This document shows positions 1 through 6,714 of a DNA stretch of 9,024 nt, in pieces. Made by a program: the position numbers and the translations under genes. The DNA comes from Actinomycetes bacterium (GTDB taxonomy: Bacteria > Actinomycetota > Actinomycetes > Actinomycetales > Microbacteriaceae), in assembly GCA_021793715.1 (NCBI GenBank), contig JAJYSF010000020.1:1-9024 (forward strand). The letters are read 5' to 3'. How positions within the stretch are numbered: the stretch's first letter is position 1; each line of letters begins with the position of its first letter. The notes below the pieces were generated by a model, which was not told the origin of the DNA, did not search any database, and saw only the letters and a list, made by a program, of their open reading frames with translations.

Positions 1-807
1 CGGGAGCTGCAACGCACTGCCGCCGTCATCAGCGAGACCGACCTCGACCGGCGCATCGACGTCGTCGGAAACGATGACGTCGCCGGGCTCGCCCGCACGT
101 TCAACGGGATGCTCGACCGGCTCGCGGGGGCGTTCGAGGGGCAACGGCAGTTCCTCGACGACGCCGGGCACGAGTTGCGTACGCCGATCACGATCATCCG
201 GGGGCACCTGGAGGTGATGGGGGAGGATCCCCAGGAGCAGCGCGCGACCCTCACCCTCGTCAACGACGAACTGCACCGGATGGGCCGGCTCATCGACGAT
301 CTCATCATGCTCGCCCGAAGCGAACGCCCGGATTTCGTTCGGGTGACCCGCACCAACCTCACCGAACTCATCGTCGAGACCTTCGCCAAAGCCACCGGGC
401 TCGCCGACCGGCAGTGGAGCCTGGACGAGACGCCCGAGGCCGATGCGCTCGTCGACCCCGAGCGCCTCACTCAGGCGTTGCTCCAGTTGGCCGCCAACGC
501 GGTCGCTCACACGAAGGAGGGCATGGCGGTCGCGTTCGGGGGGCGGCTCGGCGGTGACGGTGAGGACCGAAAGATCTACCTGTGGGTGCGTGATGAGGGC
601 AGCGGGATCGCGAGAGAAGACCAGCACCGCATCTTCGAGCGGTTCGTGCGTTCGGGCCCGGAGAAGAGCAGGGAGCGCAACAGCGGGCTCGGTCTCGCGA
701 TCGTCCGCCGGATCGCCCAGGCGCACGGCGGAGAGGTGACCGTGGATTCCAGCCCCGGGCGCGGAGCCACGTTCACGCTAGTGTTGCCGGTTAGGGAGGA
801 AGAATGA
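1..807 (+). CDS. Sensor histidine kinase, C-terminal part (5' end outside window)
   Basis: The reading frame is open from the first base, so this is a partial gene with 268 visible residues. Residues about 8-37 look like the end of a HAMP linker (ETDLDRRIDV, then DDVAGLARTFNGM). The dimerisation/phosphoacceptor segment follows, with the H-box GHELRTP and the autophosphorylated His at visible residue 57 (bases 169-171). The HATPase domain has the N-box (LAANAVAHT, Asn about 166), the G1 box DEGSGI (198-203) and the G2 box GLGLAI (229-234). All kinase motifs are intact, so it should autophosphorylate and pass phosphate to the regulator encoded next. The missing N-terminus presumably holds the membrane sensor, so the stimulus cannot be inferred. 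Its TGA stop overlaps the next ATG (ATGA at 804-807), showing translational coupling. By family this is an integral membrane kinase with a cytoplasmic catalytic end. Confidence 0.95.
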   Translation, partial: RELQRTAAVISETDLDRRIDVVGNDDVAGLARTFNGMLDRLAGAFEGQRQFLDDAGHELRTPITIIRGHLEVMGEDPQEQRATLTLVNDELHRMGRLIDDLIMLARSERPDFVRVTRTNLTELIVETFAKATGLADRQWSLDETPEADALVDPERLTQALLQLAANAVAHTKEGMAVAFGGRLGGDGEDRKIYLWVRDEGSGIAREDQHRIFERFVRSGPEKSRERNSGLGLAIVRRIAQAHGGEVTVDSSPGRGATFTLVLPVREEE

Positions 808-1460
808 ACCGGATACTCATCGCCGAGGACGAGCAGCGCATCGCGGATTTTGTTGAAAAGGGGCTCCGGGCGGAAGGGTTCCAGACCCACGCGGTGCCCG
901 ACGGTCACGCGGCCGTGGAACTCGCGCGGGACTTCGATCTCCTCATCCTGGACCTCGGGCTGCCGGGGCTCGACGGGTTCAGCGTGCTGCGCCGGATCCG
1001 GGCGGAGCGCATCGACATTCCCATCATCATCCTCACGGCGCGCGACGCGGTTGAAGACACCGTCGCCGGGCTCTCCGGCGGCGCGGACGACTACATGCGC
1101 AAACCCTTCTCCTTCGATGAGTTGCTCGCTCGCGTGCGCCTACGGCTTCGTTCCACGAGCGCGGGGGAGGCGACCGTGCTGAGGGTTGCTGACCTCGCCC
1201 TCGACGTGCGCACGCGCCGGGCGCTCGTAGGGGAGAAGACGATCGAGCTCACCACCCGCGAATACGCGCTGTTGGAGGAGTTCATGCGCCACCCCGACCA
1301 AGTGCTCAGCCGCCAGCAGCTCCTCTCCCGGGTCTGGGGCTTCGACTTCGATCCAGGTTCCAACGTCGTCGACGTCTATGTGCGCTACCTGCGCAACAAG
1401 CTCGGGACCGACCGGATCGAGACGGTGCGGGGCGCGGGCTACCGGCTTCTGCCCGACTAG
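804..1460 (+). CDS. OmpR/PhoB-family two-component response regulator
   Basis: A 218-residue protein of usual OmpR-family length. The receiver domain (1 to about 115) has the acidic pair E8/D9, phosphoacceptor D50 (in LLILDLGLPG), T78 and K100 (in MRKPFS), so all switch residues are present. The C-terminal winged helix (about 125-218) carries the typical ELTTREYALLEEF and SRQQLLSRVWG stretches, the recognition-helix region VVDVYVRYLRNKL and the final TVRGAGYRL. The start is fixed by the ATGA overlap with the kinase and by AGGGAGGA at 793-800, four bases upstream. It is the partner of the preceding kinase and a cytoplasmic DNA-binding protein. The nearest likely target is the DUF4956/polyphosphate polymerase pair 123 bp downstream, where phased repeats are visible. 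That target is inferred from position only. The subfamily (CutR, MtrA or PhoP type) cannot be decided by eye. Confidence 0.96.
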   Translation: MNRILIAEDEQRIADFVEKGLRAEGFQTHAVPDGHAAVELARDFDLLILDLGLPGLDGFSVLRRIRAERIDIPIIILTARDAVEDTVAGLSGGADDYMRKPFSFDELLARVRLRLRSTSAGEATVLRVADLALDVRTRRALVGEKTIELTTREYALLEEFMRHPDQVLSRQQLLSRVWGFDFDPGSNVVDVYVRYLRNKLGTDRIETVRGAGYRLLPD

Positions 1461-1467
1461 GAGCGCC

Positions 1468-1492
1468 CCGCCCGCCCCGGCGGTGTGGGCGG
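1468..1492 (+). terminator. Weak GC-rich hairpin after the response regulator gene
   Basis: CCGCCC (1468-1473) pairs with GGGCGG (1487-1492) around a 13-base loop. An alternative CCGCC/GGCGG pairing (1468-1472 with 1479-1483) has a 6-base loop. It begins 8 bases after the regulator stop codon. No U-run follows directly; the T-rich stretch at 1523-1531 is about 30 bases on. It may attenuate transcription or may be only a product of base composition. Confidence 0.25.
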
Positions 1493-1516
1493 CTGCGATC
1501 GGTGCACATGTGAGAC

Positions 1517-1546
1517 CTCTCATTTTTCTTTCATGGCGGCTTTACG
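1517..1546 (+). promoter_or_regulatory. 11-bp-phased direct repeats, candidate response-regulator site
   Basis: CTCTCAT (1517-1523) and CTTTCAT (1528-1534) agree at 6 of 7 bases and start exactly 11 bases apart. A weaker CTTTACG follows at 1540-1546. Tandem half-sites one helical turn apart are the usual target layout of dimeric OmpR-family regulators. The repeats sit between the regulator gene and the DUF4956 gene, upstream of the latter's ribosome binding site. The T-rich block stands out against its GC-rich surroundings. I cannot place a convincing -35/-10 pair; TAGAGAT at 1561-1567 is the best -10-like stretch. That the neighbouring regulator binds here is inference. Confidence 0.35.
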
Positions 1547-1583
1547 TTGGCGCCGCAGGGTAGAGATCAGGAGGTAAACACAC

Positions 1584-2207
1584 ATGTTTCTTATCGCACT
1601 CGCCACAGATCTCATCGCCATCACGATCGTCGCCTACGTCCTGTACTTCCGGCGGCACCGCCGCCGCGACCTGTTGCTCGCGTTCATCGCGCTGAACGTC
1701 GGTGTGGTTGCGGTGACGCTCGCACTGGGGTCGATGGAAGTGGGGCTCGGGCTCGGAATCGGGCTGTTCGGGATCCTGTCGATCATCCGGCTGCGTTCGG
1801 ACCAGATCACGCAACAGGAAATCGCCTACTACTTCATCTCCCTCGCGCTGGGTCTGCTCGCGGGCCTGCACCCCGACCCGTTCTGGGTGACCCCGGCACT
1901 GTCCGCGCTCGTCGTGCTCGTCATGTACGTCGTCGACCACCCCCGGATCGCCGCCCGTGCCCGGCGCGTGACGATCACGCTCGACCGCGCGATCCTCGAC
2001 GACGCGGCGTTGGACGCCCACCTCACTCGCCTCGGGTTCTCCGATCCGCGCACGGAGGTGCTCGGCATTGACCTCGTGCGCGACACCACGATCGTTGACG
2101 TCCGCTACCGCGCCCTGAGCCCCACGAAGACCGCGGGCCAGCGCCCGCCCTCGGTAGGCCGCGGCGACGCGGTGGCCCACGAACACCCGGCGGGGCAGTG
2201 GGCATGA
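1584..2207 (+). CDS. DUF4956-family membrane protein, partner of polyphosphate polymerase
   Basis: A 207-residue protein. Hydrophobic segments lie at about 4-22, 30-48, 53-68, 80-95 and 102-117, giving four or five membrane passes. The stretch from about 56 to 85 (GLGIGLFGILSIIRLR, then DQITQQEIAYYF) matches my recollection of the DUF4956 signature. A soluble tail from about 125 alternates likely strands and helices (VTITLD, AALDAHLTRLGF, VLGIDLV, TTIVDVRYRA), so it may fold as a small cytoplasmic alpha/beta domain. The start is set by AGGAGGT at 1569-1575, with an 8-base spacer to ATG. Its stop overlaps the ATG of the VTC-domain gene, so the two are translated together, probably in equal amounts. 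Families of this kind are recurrently found beside VTC-domain polymerases. The biochemical role is unknown; anchoring the polymerase or passing polyphosphate through the membrane is my inference. Confidence 0.88.
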   Translation: MFLIALATDLIAITIVAYVLYFRRHRRRDLLLAFIALNVGVVAVTLALGSMEVGLGLGIGLFGILSIIRLRSDQITQQEIAYYFISLALGLLAGLHPDPFWVTPALSALVVLVMYVVDHPRIAARARRVTITLDRAILDDAALDAHLTRLGFSDPRTEVLGIDLVRDTTIVDVRYRALSPTKTAGQRPPSVGRGDAVAHEHPAGQWA

Positions 2208-3088
2208 GCTTCCACCCCTTTGCACCGAGGTCCGGAATGCTGGAACGCGTCGCCGCGAGCGCCAAACCGATCTCGCTGGCGCAAATGAACGCGGAGGCCG
2301 CCCTGATGACCCGGCTTGACCAGAAGTACTTCGTTCCTCGCGAACTGCTCGGGGAGCTGCTCGCCGAGTACTCCGGTCTGCGGATTCTAGAGATCGGGCA
2401 GGAGCGGGTGCACGAATACCGGTCCACGTATTTCGACACCGCGGGCTTCCACTTCTTTCGCCATCACGTCCAAGACCGCCGCCACCGGAACAAGGTGCGG
2501 ATCCGCACGTACGCGACGGGGGACTCCTTCCTGGAGGTGAAATCGAAGGGTAGACGCGGGGAGACCGTAAAAGAACGGATCGCCCTGCCCGGGGCGCCGG
2601 AGCTCGACGCACCCGCGCTGGAGTTCATCGAGCAACAGATCCCGCGGATGCCCGGGATCGCGGCCGAACTTCGCCCGGTGCTGGACTCCCACTACGACCG
2701 GGCGACGTTCCTGCAGGGAGGCAATCGGATCACGTGCGATCTGGGCCTGCGGTTCATCTCGGCCGGCACGCCGGGTCGGGCGGAGACCGCTGAGGGCCCG
2801 AACGAGGTGCTCGTGGAAACGAAGTCTGCTACGGGGCAAAGCCCGATCGACCGAGACCTGCGCTCCGTGGGGATCCGGCCCGTTTCGGTGAGCAAGTACG
2901 GGGTGGGGATGTGCCTGCTCTACCCCGAGCTCCCCGCCAACAACTGGCACCGGGTGTTGCGGCGCTACTTCCGCGGCGAGCCGGCGCGTGCGGGGTCGGA
3001 GCTCGAGCACCGCCTCGGCCGGCGAAACGTCCAAAACTTATTGAGCAGGAACGATACGGGCGTGACCACCCCGATCATGATGAGCTGA
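2204..3088 (+). CDS. VTC-domain polyphosphate polymerase
   Basis: I place the start at ATG 2204, which gives an ATGA overlap with the DUF4956 gene and a 294-residue product; GTG 2198 is an in-frame alternative. The protein has the order of motifs of the VTC catalytic (tunnel) domain related to yeast Vtc4: RLDQKYF (37-43), YRSTYFDT (72-79), RNKVRIRTY (95-103), LEVKSKGR (110-117), VKERI (122-126), HYDR (163-166), TCDLGLRF (177-184), VLVETKS (202-208, acidic E205) and SVSKYGVG (228-235). The many conserved Lys/Arg residues would line the tunnel, and E205 is placed like a metal ligand. The expected reaction is ATP-dependent elongation of polyphosphate. No signal peptide or membrane segment is seen, so it is cytoplasmic unless held by DUF4956. 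The domain ends near residue 258. The last 36 residues lack family resemblance and are encoded antisense to the gtrA end. No CotH-type gene, sometimes found with this pair, is present here. Confidence 0.9.
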   Translation: MSFHPFAPRSGMLERVAASAKPISLAQMNAEAALMTRLDQKYFVPRELLGELLAEYSGLRILEIGQERVHEYRSTYFDTAGFHFFRHHVQDRRHRNKVRIRTYATGDSFLEVKSKGRRGETVKERIALPGAPELDAPALEFIEQQIPRMPGIAAELRPVLDSHYDRATFLQGGNRITCDLGLRFISAGTPGRAETAEGPNEVLVETKSATGQSPIDRDLRSVGIRPVSVSKYGVGMCLLYPELPANNWHRVLRRYFRGEPARAGSELEHRLGRRNVQNLLSRNDTGVTTPIMMS

Positions 3089-3498
3089 GCCCAGTACACC
3101 CGGGTCAGCAGGAACGAGGAATCATCGAATATCGCCCGGGGCAGGGCGATCGGGGAGTGCGCGTGCATGAGGAGGGTGAGCAGTCCCAGCCCCAGCACCT
3201 GGGCGAGTACTCCCACGGCGAGGAACGCGCGGTACTCGCGCCACCAGGCGCCGGCGCTGCGGAACGTCCAGGAGCGGTTGAGCTGAAAATTCCACAGGTT
3301 GGCTACCAGGAACGCCGCGAACGAGAACACGTGGTACCAGCGAACGTGGAATTCGCTGGCCGGGATCGCAAGGACCGCGCCTTCGGGGTCCGGGCCGAGC
3401 AGGGTGAGCACGATCATCGTCACCATGTTGATGGCAACTCCGCTGAAGCCGACGGTGGCAAACCGGAGCAGCTCGGCCCAGTTCTTCACAGATCGCAC
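2965..3498 (-). CDS. GtrA-family four-helix membrane protein
   Basis: A 177-residue product with four hydrophobic segments at about 14-34, 55-72, 90-110 and 132-152. The paired family motifs are NFQLNRSWTF (70-79) after helix 2 and LNKFWTFRR (152-160) after helix 4. GtrA-like proteins are thought to handle lipid-linked sugars (polyprenol-phosphate flipping or support of glycosyltransferases) for envelope polysaccharides. That fits the LCP genes nearby, but the substrate is unknown. The start is GTG at 3498. A -10 box TAGACT lies six bases upstream (3505-3510, minus strand), so the mRNA is probably leaderless. The family core ends near residue 160; the tail CSSSDPARAGSPRK and the preceding helix lie opposite the end of the polyphosphate polymerase gene (124-bp convergent overlap). 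A GtrA gene divergent from purK is also present in mycobacteria (Rv3277/Rv3276c, from memory). Confidence 0.92.
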   Translation of the reverse strand: MRSVKNWAELLRFATVGFSGVAINMVTMIVLTLLGPDPEGAVLAIPASEFHVRWYHVFSFAAFLVANLWNFQLNRSWTFRSAGAWWREYRAFLAVGVLAQVLGLGLLTLLMHAHSPIALPRAIFDDSSFLLTRVYWAQLIMIGVVTPVSFLLNKFWTFRRPRRCSSSDPARAGSPRK

Positions 3499-3504
3499 TC
3501 CCGC

Positions 3505-3510
3505 AGTCTA
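3505..3510 (-). promoter_or_regulatory. -10 box TAGACT for gtrA-like gene, leaderless start
   Basis: On the minus strand TAGACT is followed by six bases and then the GTG start, so transcription starting seven bases after the -10 would begin at the start codon. No separate ribosome binding site with useful spacing is seen, and no clear TTGACA-like -35. This supports GTG 3498 as the true start. Confidence 0.5.
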
Positions 3511-3562
3511 ACGAGTGGGGCGGATCGCGTTGGACCGGGTCCGGGCCCGCGCGCCCAGCCAG

Positions 3563-3568
3563 TAGGCT
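3563..3568 (+). promoter_or_regulatory. -10 box TAGGCT for purK, near-leaderless start
   Basis: TAGGCT is followed by TAAGGGTC and the ATG at 3577. A transcript starting 7-8 bases after the -10 would have no more than one or two leader bases. The AAGGG present is only two bases from ATG, too close for a normal Shine-Dalgarno. A TTGGAC at 3530-3535 is 27 bases from the -10, too far to be its -35. The element sits back to back with the gtrA promoter. Confidence 0.45.
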
Positions 3569-3576
3569 TAAGGGTC

Positions 3577-4797
3577 ATGGGATATCTCGTGTCCGTCGTC
3601 GGTGGCGGCCAACTTGCTCGGATGATGGCGCAGCCCGCCTCGGCCCTACACATCACCCTCCGTGCCCTGGTGGAGGCAGCCGATGGCTCGGCCGCACAGG
3701 TGCTTGCGGACTCACCGGTCGGCCTCCCCGCGGATCTCGATGCGATGCGCGAGCTCGCCCGCGGCGCCGATGTGCTCACGTTCGAACACGAGCACATCCC
3801 CGCCCACACCCTCGAAACGCTCGCCGAGGAGGGCGTGAATATCCAACCGAGCGCGCAGGCGCTCGCCGCGGCGCAGGACAAGATTCATATGCGCCGCGCG
3901 CTGTCCGAGGCGGGAGTCCCGTGCCCGCGGTGGGCGGCCGCGCGCACGGCCGAGGAGGTGCGCGATTTCGGTGACGAAGCCGGTTGGCCCATCATCGTGA
4001 AGGTGCCCACGGGCGGCTACGACGGCAAGGGCGTCGTGGTCCTCGACCGCGAAGACCGCGAGGGCTGGGATGCGGTAGGGCAATGGCTGAACTCCCCGCG
4101 CGGTGAGGTGCTCGCCGAAGAAAAGGTGAACTTCGTCCGGGAGCTCGCAGCGCTCTCGGCCCGGCGCCCGAACGGGCAGTTCGTCGCCTGGCCGGTCGTG
4201 CAAACCGTGCAGGAGAACGGGGTGTGTGCGGAGGTGATCTGCCCCGCGCCGCTGACAGACGAAGCAAAGACCACCGCTCTGCGCATCGCCCACCAGGTGG
4301 CCTCGACGCTCGGGGTCACCGGCGTTCTCGCCGTCGAACTCTTCGAAACAGATACCGGGGAGCTGCTCGTCAACGAGCTCGCGATGCGGCCCCACAACTC
4401 CGGCCACGTCACCATCGAAGCCTCCCGCACGAGCCAGTTCGAACAACACCTGCGCGCGGTGCTCGATCTCCCGCTGGGGGCCACGGAGCCCACCTGCGGG
4501 CATGCGGTGATGGTGAACCTGCTCGGCTCCGCGCTCGAGGACCCACGAGCGGCCTACCCCGAGGTGCTGCGCCGATACCCGGAGGCGAAAGTGCACCTGT
4601 ACGGCAAATCGGTGCGGCCCGGGCGCAAACTCGGGCACGTTACCATTACCGGAAACGATCCGGAGCGGATGCTCGCCCGGGCGCGTGCCGCCGTCGCACT
4701 GTTGCGCGGTGAGGGCGCCGGTGACGACGACGCCGCCACCTCGCCGGCGGCCCAAACCGGGCAGAACCCCCGACTCGATAGCAAGGAGATCGCATGA
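3577..4797 (+). CDS. purK: N5-carboxyaminoimidazole ribonucleotide synthase (ATPase subunit)
   Basis: PurK uses ATP and bicarbonate to carboxylate AIR to N5-CAIR in de novo purine synthesis. The 406-residue product is ATP-grasp throughout: N-terminal GGGQLARM (9-16), TFEHEHIP (68-75), the ATP-binding [12 protein letters not shown] (141-152, Lys142), [10 protein letters not shown] (181-190), [12 protein letters not shown] (214-225), [18 protein letters not shown] (253-270) and RPHNSGH (271-277), then the C-terminal domain ending in LGHVTITG (352-359). The frame is open far upstream to 2911, but the protein family begins at [10 protein letters not shown] and the -10 box lies just ahead, so ATG 3577 is chosen. 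A short acidic/polar tail after about residue 378 exceeds the usual end of the family and contains the purE ribosome binding site. The stop overlaps the purE start (ATGA, 4794-4797). The enzyme is cytoplasmic. Confidence 0.97.
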   Translation: MGYLVSVVGGGQLARMMAQPASALHITLRALVEAADGSAAQVLADSPVGLPADLDAMRELARGADVLTFEHEHIPAHTLETLAEEGVNIQPSAQALAAAQDKIHMRRALSEAGVPCPRWAAARTAEEVRDFGDEAGWPIIVKVPTGGYDGKGVVVLDREDREGWDAVGQWLNSPRGEVLAEEKVNFVRELAALSARRPNGQFVAWPVVQTVQENGVCAEVICPAPLTDEAKTTALRIAHQVASTLGVTGVLAVELFETDTGELLVNELAMRPHNSGHVTIEASRTSQFEQHLRAVLDLPLGATEPTCGHAVMVNLLGSALEDPRAAYPEVLRRYPEAKVHLYGKSVRPGRKLGHVTITGNDPERMLARARAAVALLRGEGAGDDDAATSPAAQTGQNPRLDSKEIA

Positions 4798-5297
4798 ACC
4801 CCCTCGTCGGCCTCGTCATGGGCTCCGATTCCGATTGGCCGGTCATGGGCGAAGCCGCCGGCGCGCTCGAGGAATTCGACCTCCCCTTCGAAGCCAAGGT
4901 CGTCAGTGCGCACCGGATGCCCACGGAGATGATCGCCTACGGGGAGCAAGCCGAACAGCGCGGCATTCGAGTCCTCATCGCCGGCGCCGGCGGGGCCGCC
5001 CACCTGCCGGGCATGCTCGCCTCGGTCACGCCGCTGCCGGTCATCGGGGTGCCCGTGCCGTTGAAGCATCTGGACGGGATGGATTCGCTGCTCTCGATCG
5101 TGCAGATGCCCGCGGGCGTGCCGGTTGCGACCGTCTCGATCGGCGGTGCGCGTAACGCCGGGCTGCTCGCGGCGCGGATCCTCGGCGCGGGTGAAGGCGA
5201 CGCCGCGGCGAACCGGCGGGCCCGGATGACCGCCTTCCAGCAGGAGCTCCGGGAGACCGCGCGCCGCAAGGGCGCGCGCCTGAGCGAGCAGCTCTAA
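4794..5297 (+). CDS. purE: N5-carboxyaminoimidazole ribonucleotide mutase
   Basis: A class I PurE of 167 residues, the usual length. It moves the carboxyl group of N5-CAIR to C4 to give CAIR, the step after PurK. Visible motifs are GSDSDWPVM (10-18, phosphate/substrate loop), VSAHRMP (37-43) with the proposed catalytic His40, [14 protein letters not shown] (61-74), [18 protein letters not shown] (93-110) and [16 protein letters not shown] (115-130). The start is decided by AAGGAG at 4783-4788, five bases before ATG, and by the ATGA overlap with purK, so PurK and PurE are translated together. The C-terminus after about 140 is Arg-rich and helical. The next gene is convergent and only 22 bp away. 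The protein is cytoplasmic and octameric by family. Confidence 0.97.
   Translation: MNPLVGLVMGSDSDWPVMGEAAGALEEFDLPFEAKVVSAHRMPTEMIAYGEQAEQRGIRVLIAGAGGAAHLPGMLASVTPLPVIGVPVPLKHLDGMDSLLSIVQMPAGVPVATVSIGGARNAGLLAARILGAGEGDAAANRRARMTAFQQELRETARRKGARLSEQL
5259..5277 (+). terminator. GC-rich hairpin at the end of purE
   Basis: GCGCGCC (5259-5265) pairs perfectly with GGCGCGC (5271-5277) over a 5-base loop, inside the last codons of purE. There is no U-run. The purE and LCP genes converge with only 22 bases between them, so any terminator must lie in coding sequence. This is the only strong stem there, but it could simply reflect Arg/Ala codons. Confidence 0.25.
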
Positions 5298-5319
5298 GGT
5301 TCCCCCCGGGGCGCGGGCG

Positions 5320-6657
5320 CTAATCGACGTCGTCGCTGGAGACCGAGCCGTCGGCGACGCGGTCGAAGAACCACGCGGCGTCCTCCTCGGTGACGAGGAC
5401 AGCTGAGCCGATCCCGCCGGGCTGGTAATTCGCCGAAGAGATCGGCGGGGTGCCGCGGACGCCGTCGGAACCGGACGCGTTGCGGAAGGCGAGAGCGAGT
5501 CGGCCGAGGTCGATGATGTTGGAATCATTATCGACGGCGAGGGCGCCCACTCCCGCGTTCATGAGCTTCAACTGGCGGGCGGGGTTGAGTACGGATGGAC
5601 TCGCCACTTCCTTCGTCACCGCCTGGATGATCTGGCGCTGGCGATCGGCCCGGCCGATGTCCCCCTCTGGGTCCTGATAGCGCATCCGCCCGAAGGCGAG
5701 GGCGGTCGCCCCGTCGACGTCGTGGCAGCCGGGGGTCCAGGTGAGTTCCGATTTGGGGTCGTCGACGGAGAGGTCGGAGCAGAGGTTGATGGTCCCGAGC
5801 GCGTCGACGATCTCCGCGACCCCGCCCATGCCGATCTCGGCGTAATGGTCGACCTTCATCCCGGTGAAGCCCTCCACCGTCGCCACGAGTAGTTCCGGGC
5901 CGCCGAGGGAGTAGGAGGCGTTGATCTTGTTTCCCCCGTGCCCCGGGATCTGGACGAAGGTGTCGCGGGGGATCGAGATGAGGGAGGTGGTTCCTGAACT
6001 CGGCACGGTGAGCAGCATGATGGAGTCTGAGCGCTGCCCCTGGGTGGAGTCGTTCTCGAAGTAGCCATCGCCGCGGGAGTCGGAACCGGCGAGCAAATAG
6101 GTGGTGTACTCGCCCGCGGGTGCCTGCGAGAGCGCATCGACGTGGGTGAGTTTGCCGTTGGCCCAGACGAGCAACCCGATCGGCCATGCGAGCAGGAGCA
6201 CGAGCAGCACGACGAGCACGCGTCGTCCCGGCCGCCGGCGCCGCCGCGGCGCCCGCGCCGAGGGAGCATAACCACCCGGGGCGGCGGGCTGGCGCGGAGG
6301 CGGGCCGGGTTGGTGGCCCGGGCCCGCCGGTTGCGAATCCTGCGGTAGCAACTGGGTGCGATTGACCGCGCCCATCCCCGATTGCGGCAACGGCTGCGCC
6401 GGGGGGTGGATCGGCTGCCCGGGAGGGCGATCTGCGGGCTGCTGGGGCATCACCCGGGTGGGGCGCCCCGGAGCCGTGGGCTGCTGCCGAACACTACGGC
6501 GCGGGGGCGGGGAACCCGGTGGCGGGGACGTGGGGTTTGCTCCCGACGGGCTGGCGCCCGAGCCTTCGGGCGGCAGCGGCTTGGCGGACCCGCCGGGCCG
6601 AGCGCTTGAGGAGCGCGGCGGAACCGGCCGCGGTGGCTTGCGTGGTGGGGTGTTCAT
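5320..6657 (-). CDS. LytR-CpsA-Psr (LCP) family wall glycopolymer transferase with proline-rich N-terminus
   Basis: The 445-residue protein has three parts. Residues 1-135 are Pro/Gly/Ser/Arg-rich and low in complexity, ending in a basic patch (APRRRRRPGRR, 136-146). One membrane helix follows (147-166). The extracellular LCP domain spans about 183-350, with LLAGSDSR (188-195), QRSDSIML (208-215), SISIPRD-like ISIPRD (227-232), KINASYSLGG (244-253), LAFGRMRYQDPEGDIGR (320-336) and RADRQRQII (336-344). The conserved Asp and Arg residues that bind the prenyl pyrophosphate are present. C293 and C311 could form a disulfide. LCP proteins transfer glycopolymers from lipid carriers to peptidoglycan (arabinogalactan, teichoic-type polymers) or to proteins. 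The start is ATG 6657, with AGGAGGT at 6669-6675 on the minus strand. It lies 57 bp behind a second LCP gene on the same strand. The N-terminal part would be cytoplasmic. Which polymer is attached cannot be told. Confidence 0.93.
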   Translation of the reverse strand: MNTPPRKPPRPVPPRSSSARPGGSAKPLPPEGSGASPSGANPTSPPPGSPPPRRSVRQQPTAPGRPTRVMPQQPADRPPGQPIHPPAQPLPQSGMGAVNRTQLLPQDSQPAGPGHQPGPPPRQPAAPGGYAPSARAPRRRRRPGRRVLVVLLVLLLAWPIGLLVWANGKLTHVDALSQAPAGEYTTYLLAGSDSRGDGYFENDSTQGQRSDSIMLLTVPSSGTTSLISIPRDTFVQIPGHGGNKINASYSLGGPELLVATVEGFTGMKVDHYAEIGMGGVAEIVDALGTINLCSDLSVDDPKSELTWTPGCHDVDGATALAFGRMRYQDPEGDIGRADRQRQIIQAVTKEVASPSVLNPARQLKLMNAGVGALAVDNDSNIIDLGRLALAFRNASGSDGVRGTPPISSANYQPGGIGSAVLVTEEDAAWFFDRVADGSVSSDDVD

Positions 6658-6691
6658 ACCGCCGGTGCACCTCCTGACCAGTTAGGGTGTG

Positions 6692-6697
6692 ATCCTA
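6692..6697 (-). promoter_or_regulatory. -10-like TAGGAT ahead of the proline-rich LCP gene
   Basis: On the minus strand TAGGAT at 6692-6697 would start transcription near 6685, leaving a leader of about 28 bases that includes the Shine-Dalgarno at 6669-6675. No clear -35 is visible, and a -35 would fall in the end of the upstream LCP gene. The downstream LCP gene may therefore have its own promoter as well as read-through from its neighbour. Confidence 0.3.
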
Positions 6698-6714
6698 CTG
6701 CACTGGGCACGGGC

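Noticed and set aside
1542..2612. 356-codon minus-strand frame opposite the DUF4956 and VTC genes
   Set aside because: Arg/Pro/Gly-rich translation without family features, typical of the opposite strand of high-GC genes. The plus-strand genes have clear motifs and ribosome binding sites.
2979..3003. The hexapeptide PARAGS is encoded on both strands where the VTC and gtrA-like genes overlap
   Set aside because: The DNA here is a loose GC-rich dyad, so similar codons arise on both strands by chance. Neither protein family conserves the peptide.
2911..3576. In-frame extension of purK back to 2911
   Set aside because: The frame is open, but its translation is low-complexity Arg/Pro/Gly-rich, unrelated to PurK, and runs antisense through the gtrA-like gene. 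The PurK family starts at 3577 and a -10 box lies just before it.
3712..4755. 347-codon minus-strand frame opposite purK
   Set aside because: Mirror frame of purK with His/Arg/Gly-rich sequence and no recognisable domain.
5298..5319. CCCCCCGGGG in the purE-LCP gap as a bidirectional terminator
   Set aside because: The stem is only four G/C pairs with almost no loop and no T-run on either side.
4554..5528. 324-codon minus-strand frame across purK, purE and the LCP end
   Set aside because: It crosses three real genes, and its composition is that of a shadow frame.
6240..6657. The repetitive Pro/Gly-coding stretch considered as a DNA repeat or insertion
   Set aside because: It is in frame with the LCP gene, has no exact repeat unit and no target-site duplications. 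It is simply a low-complexity protein segment.
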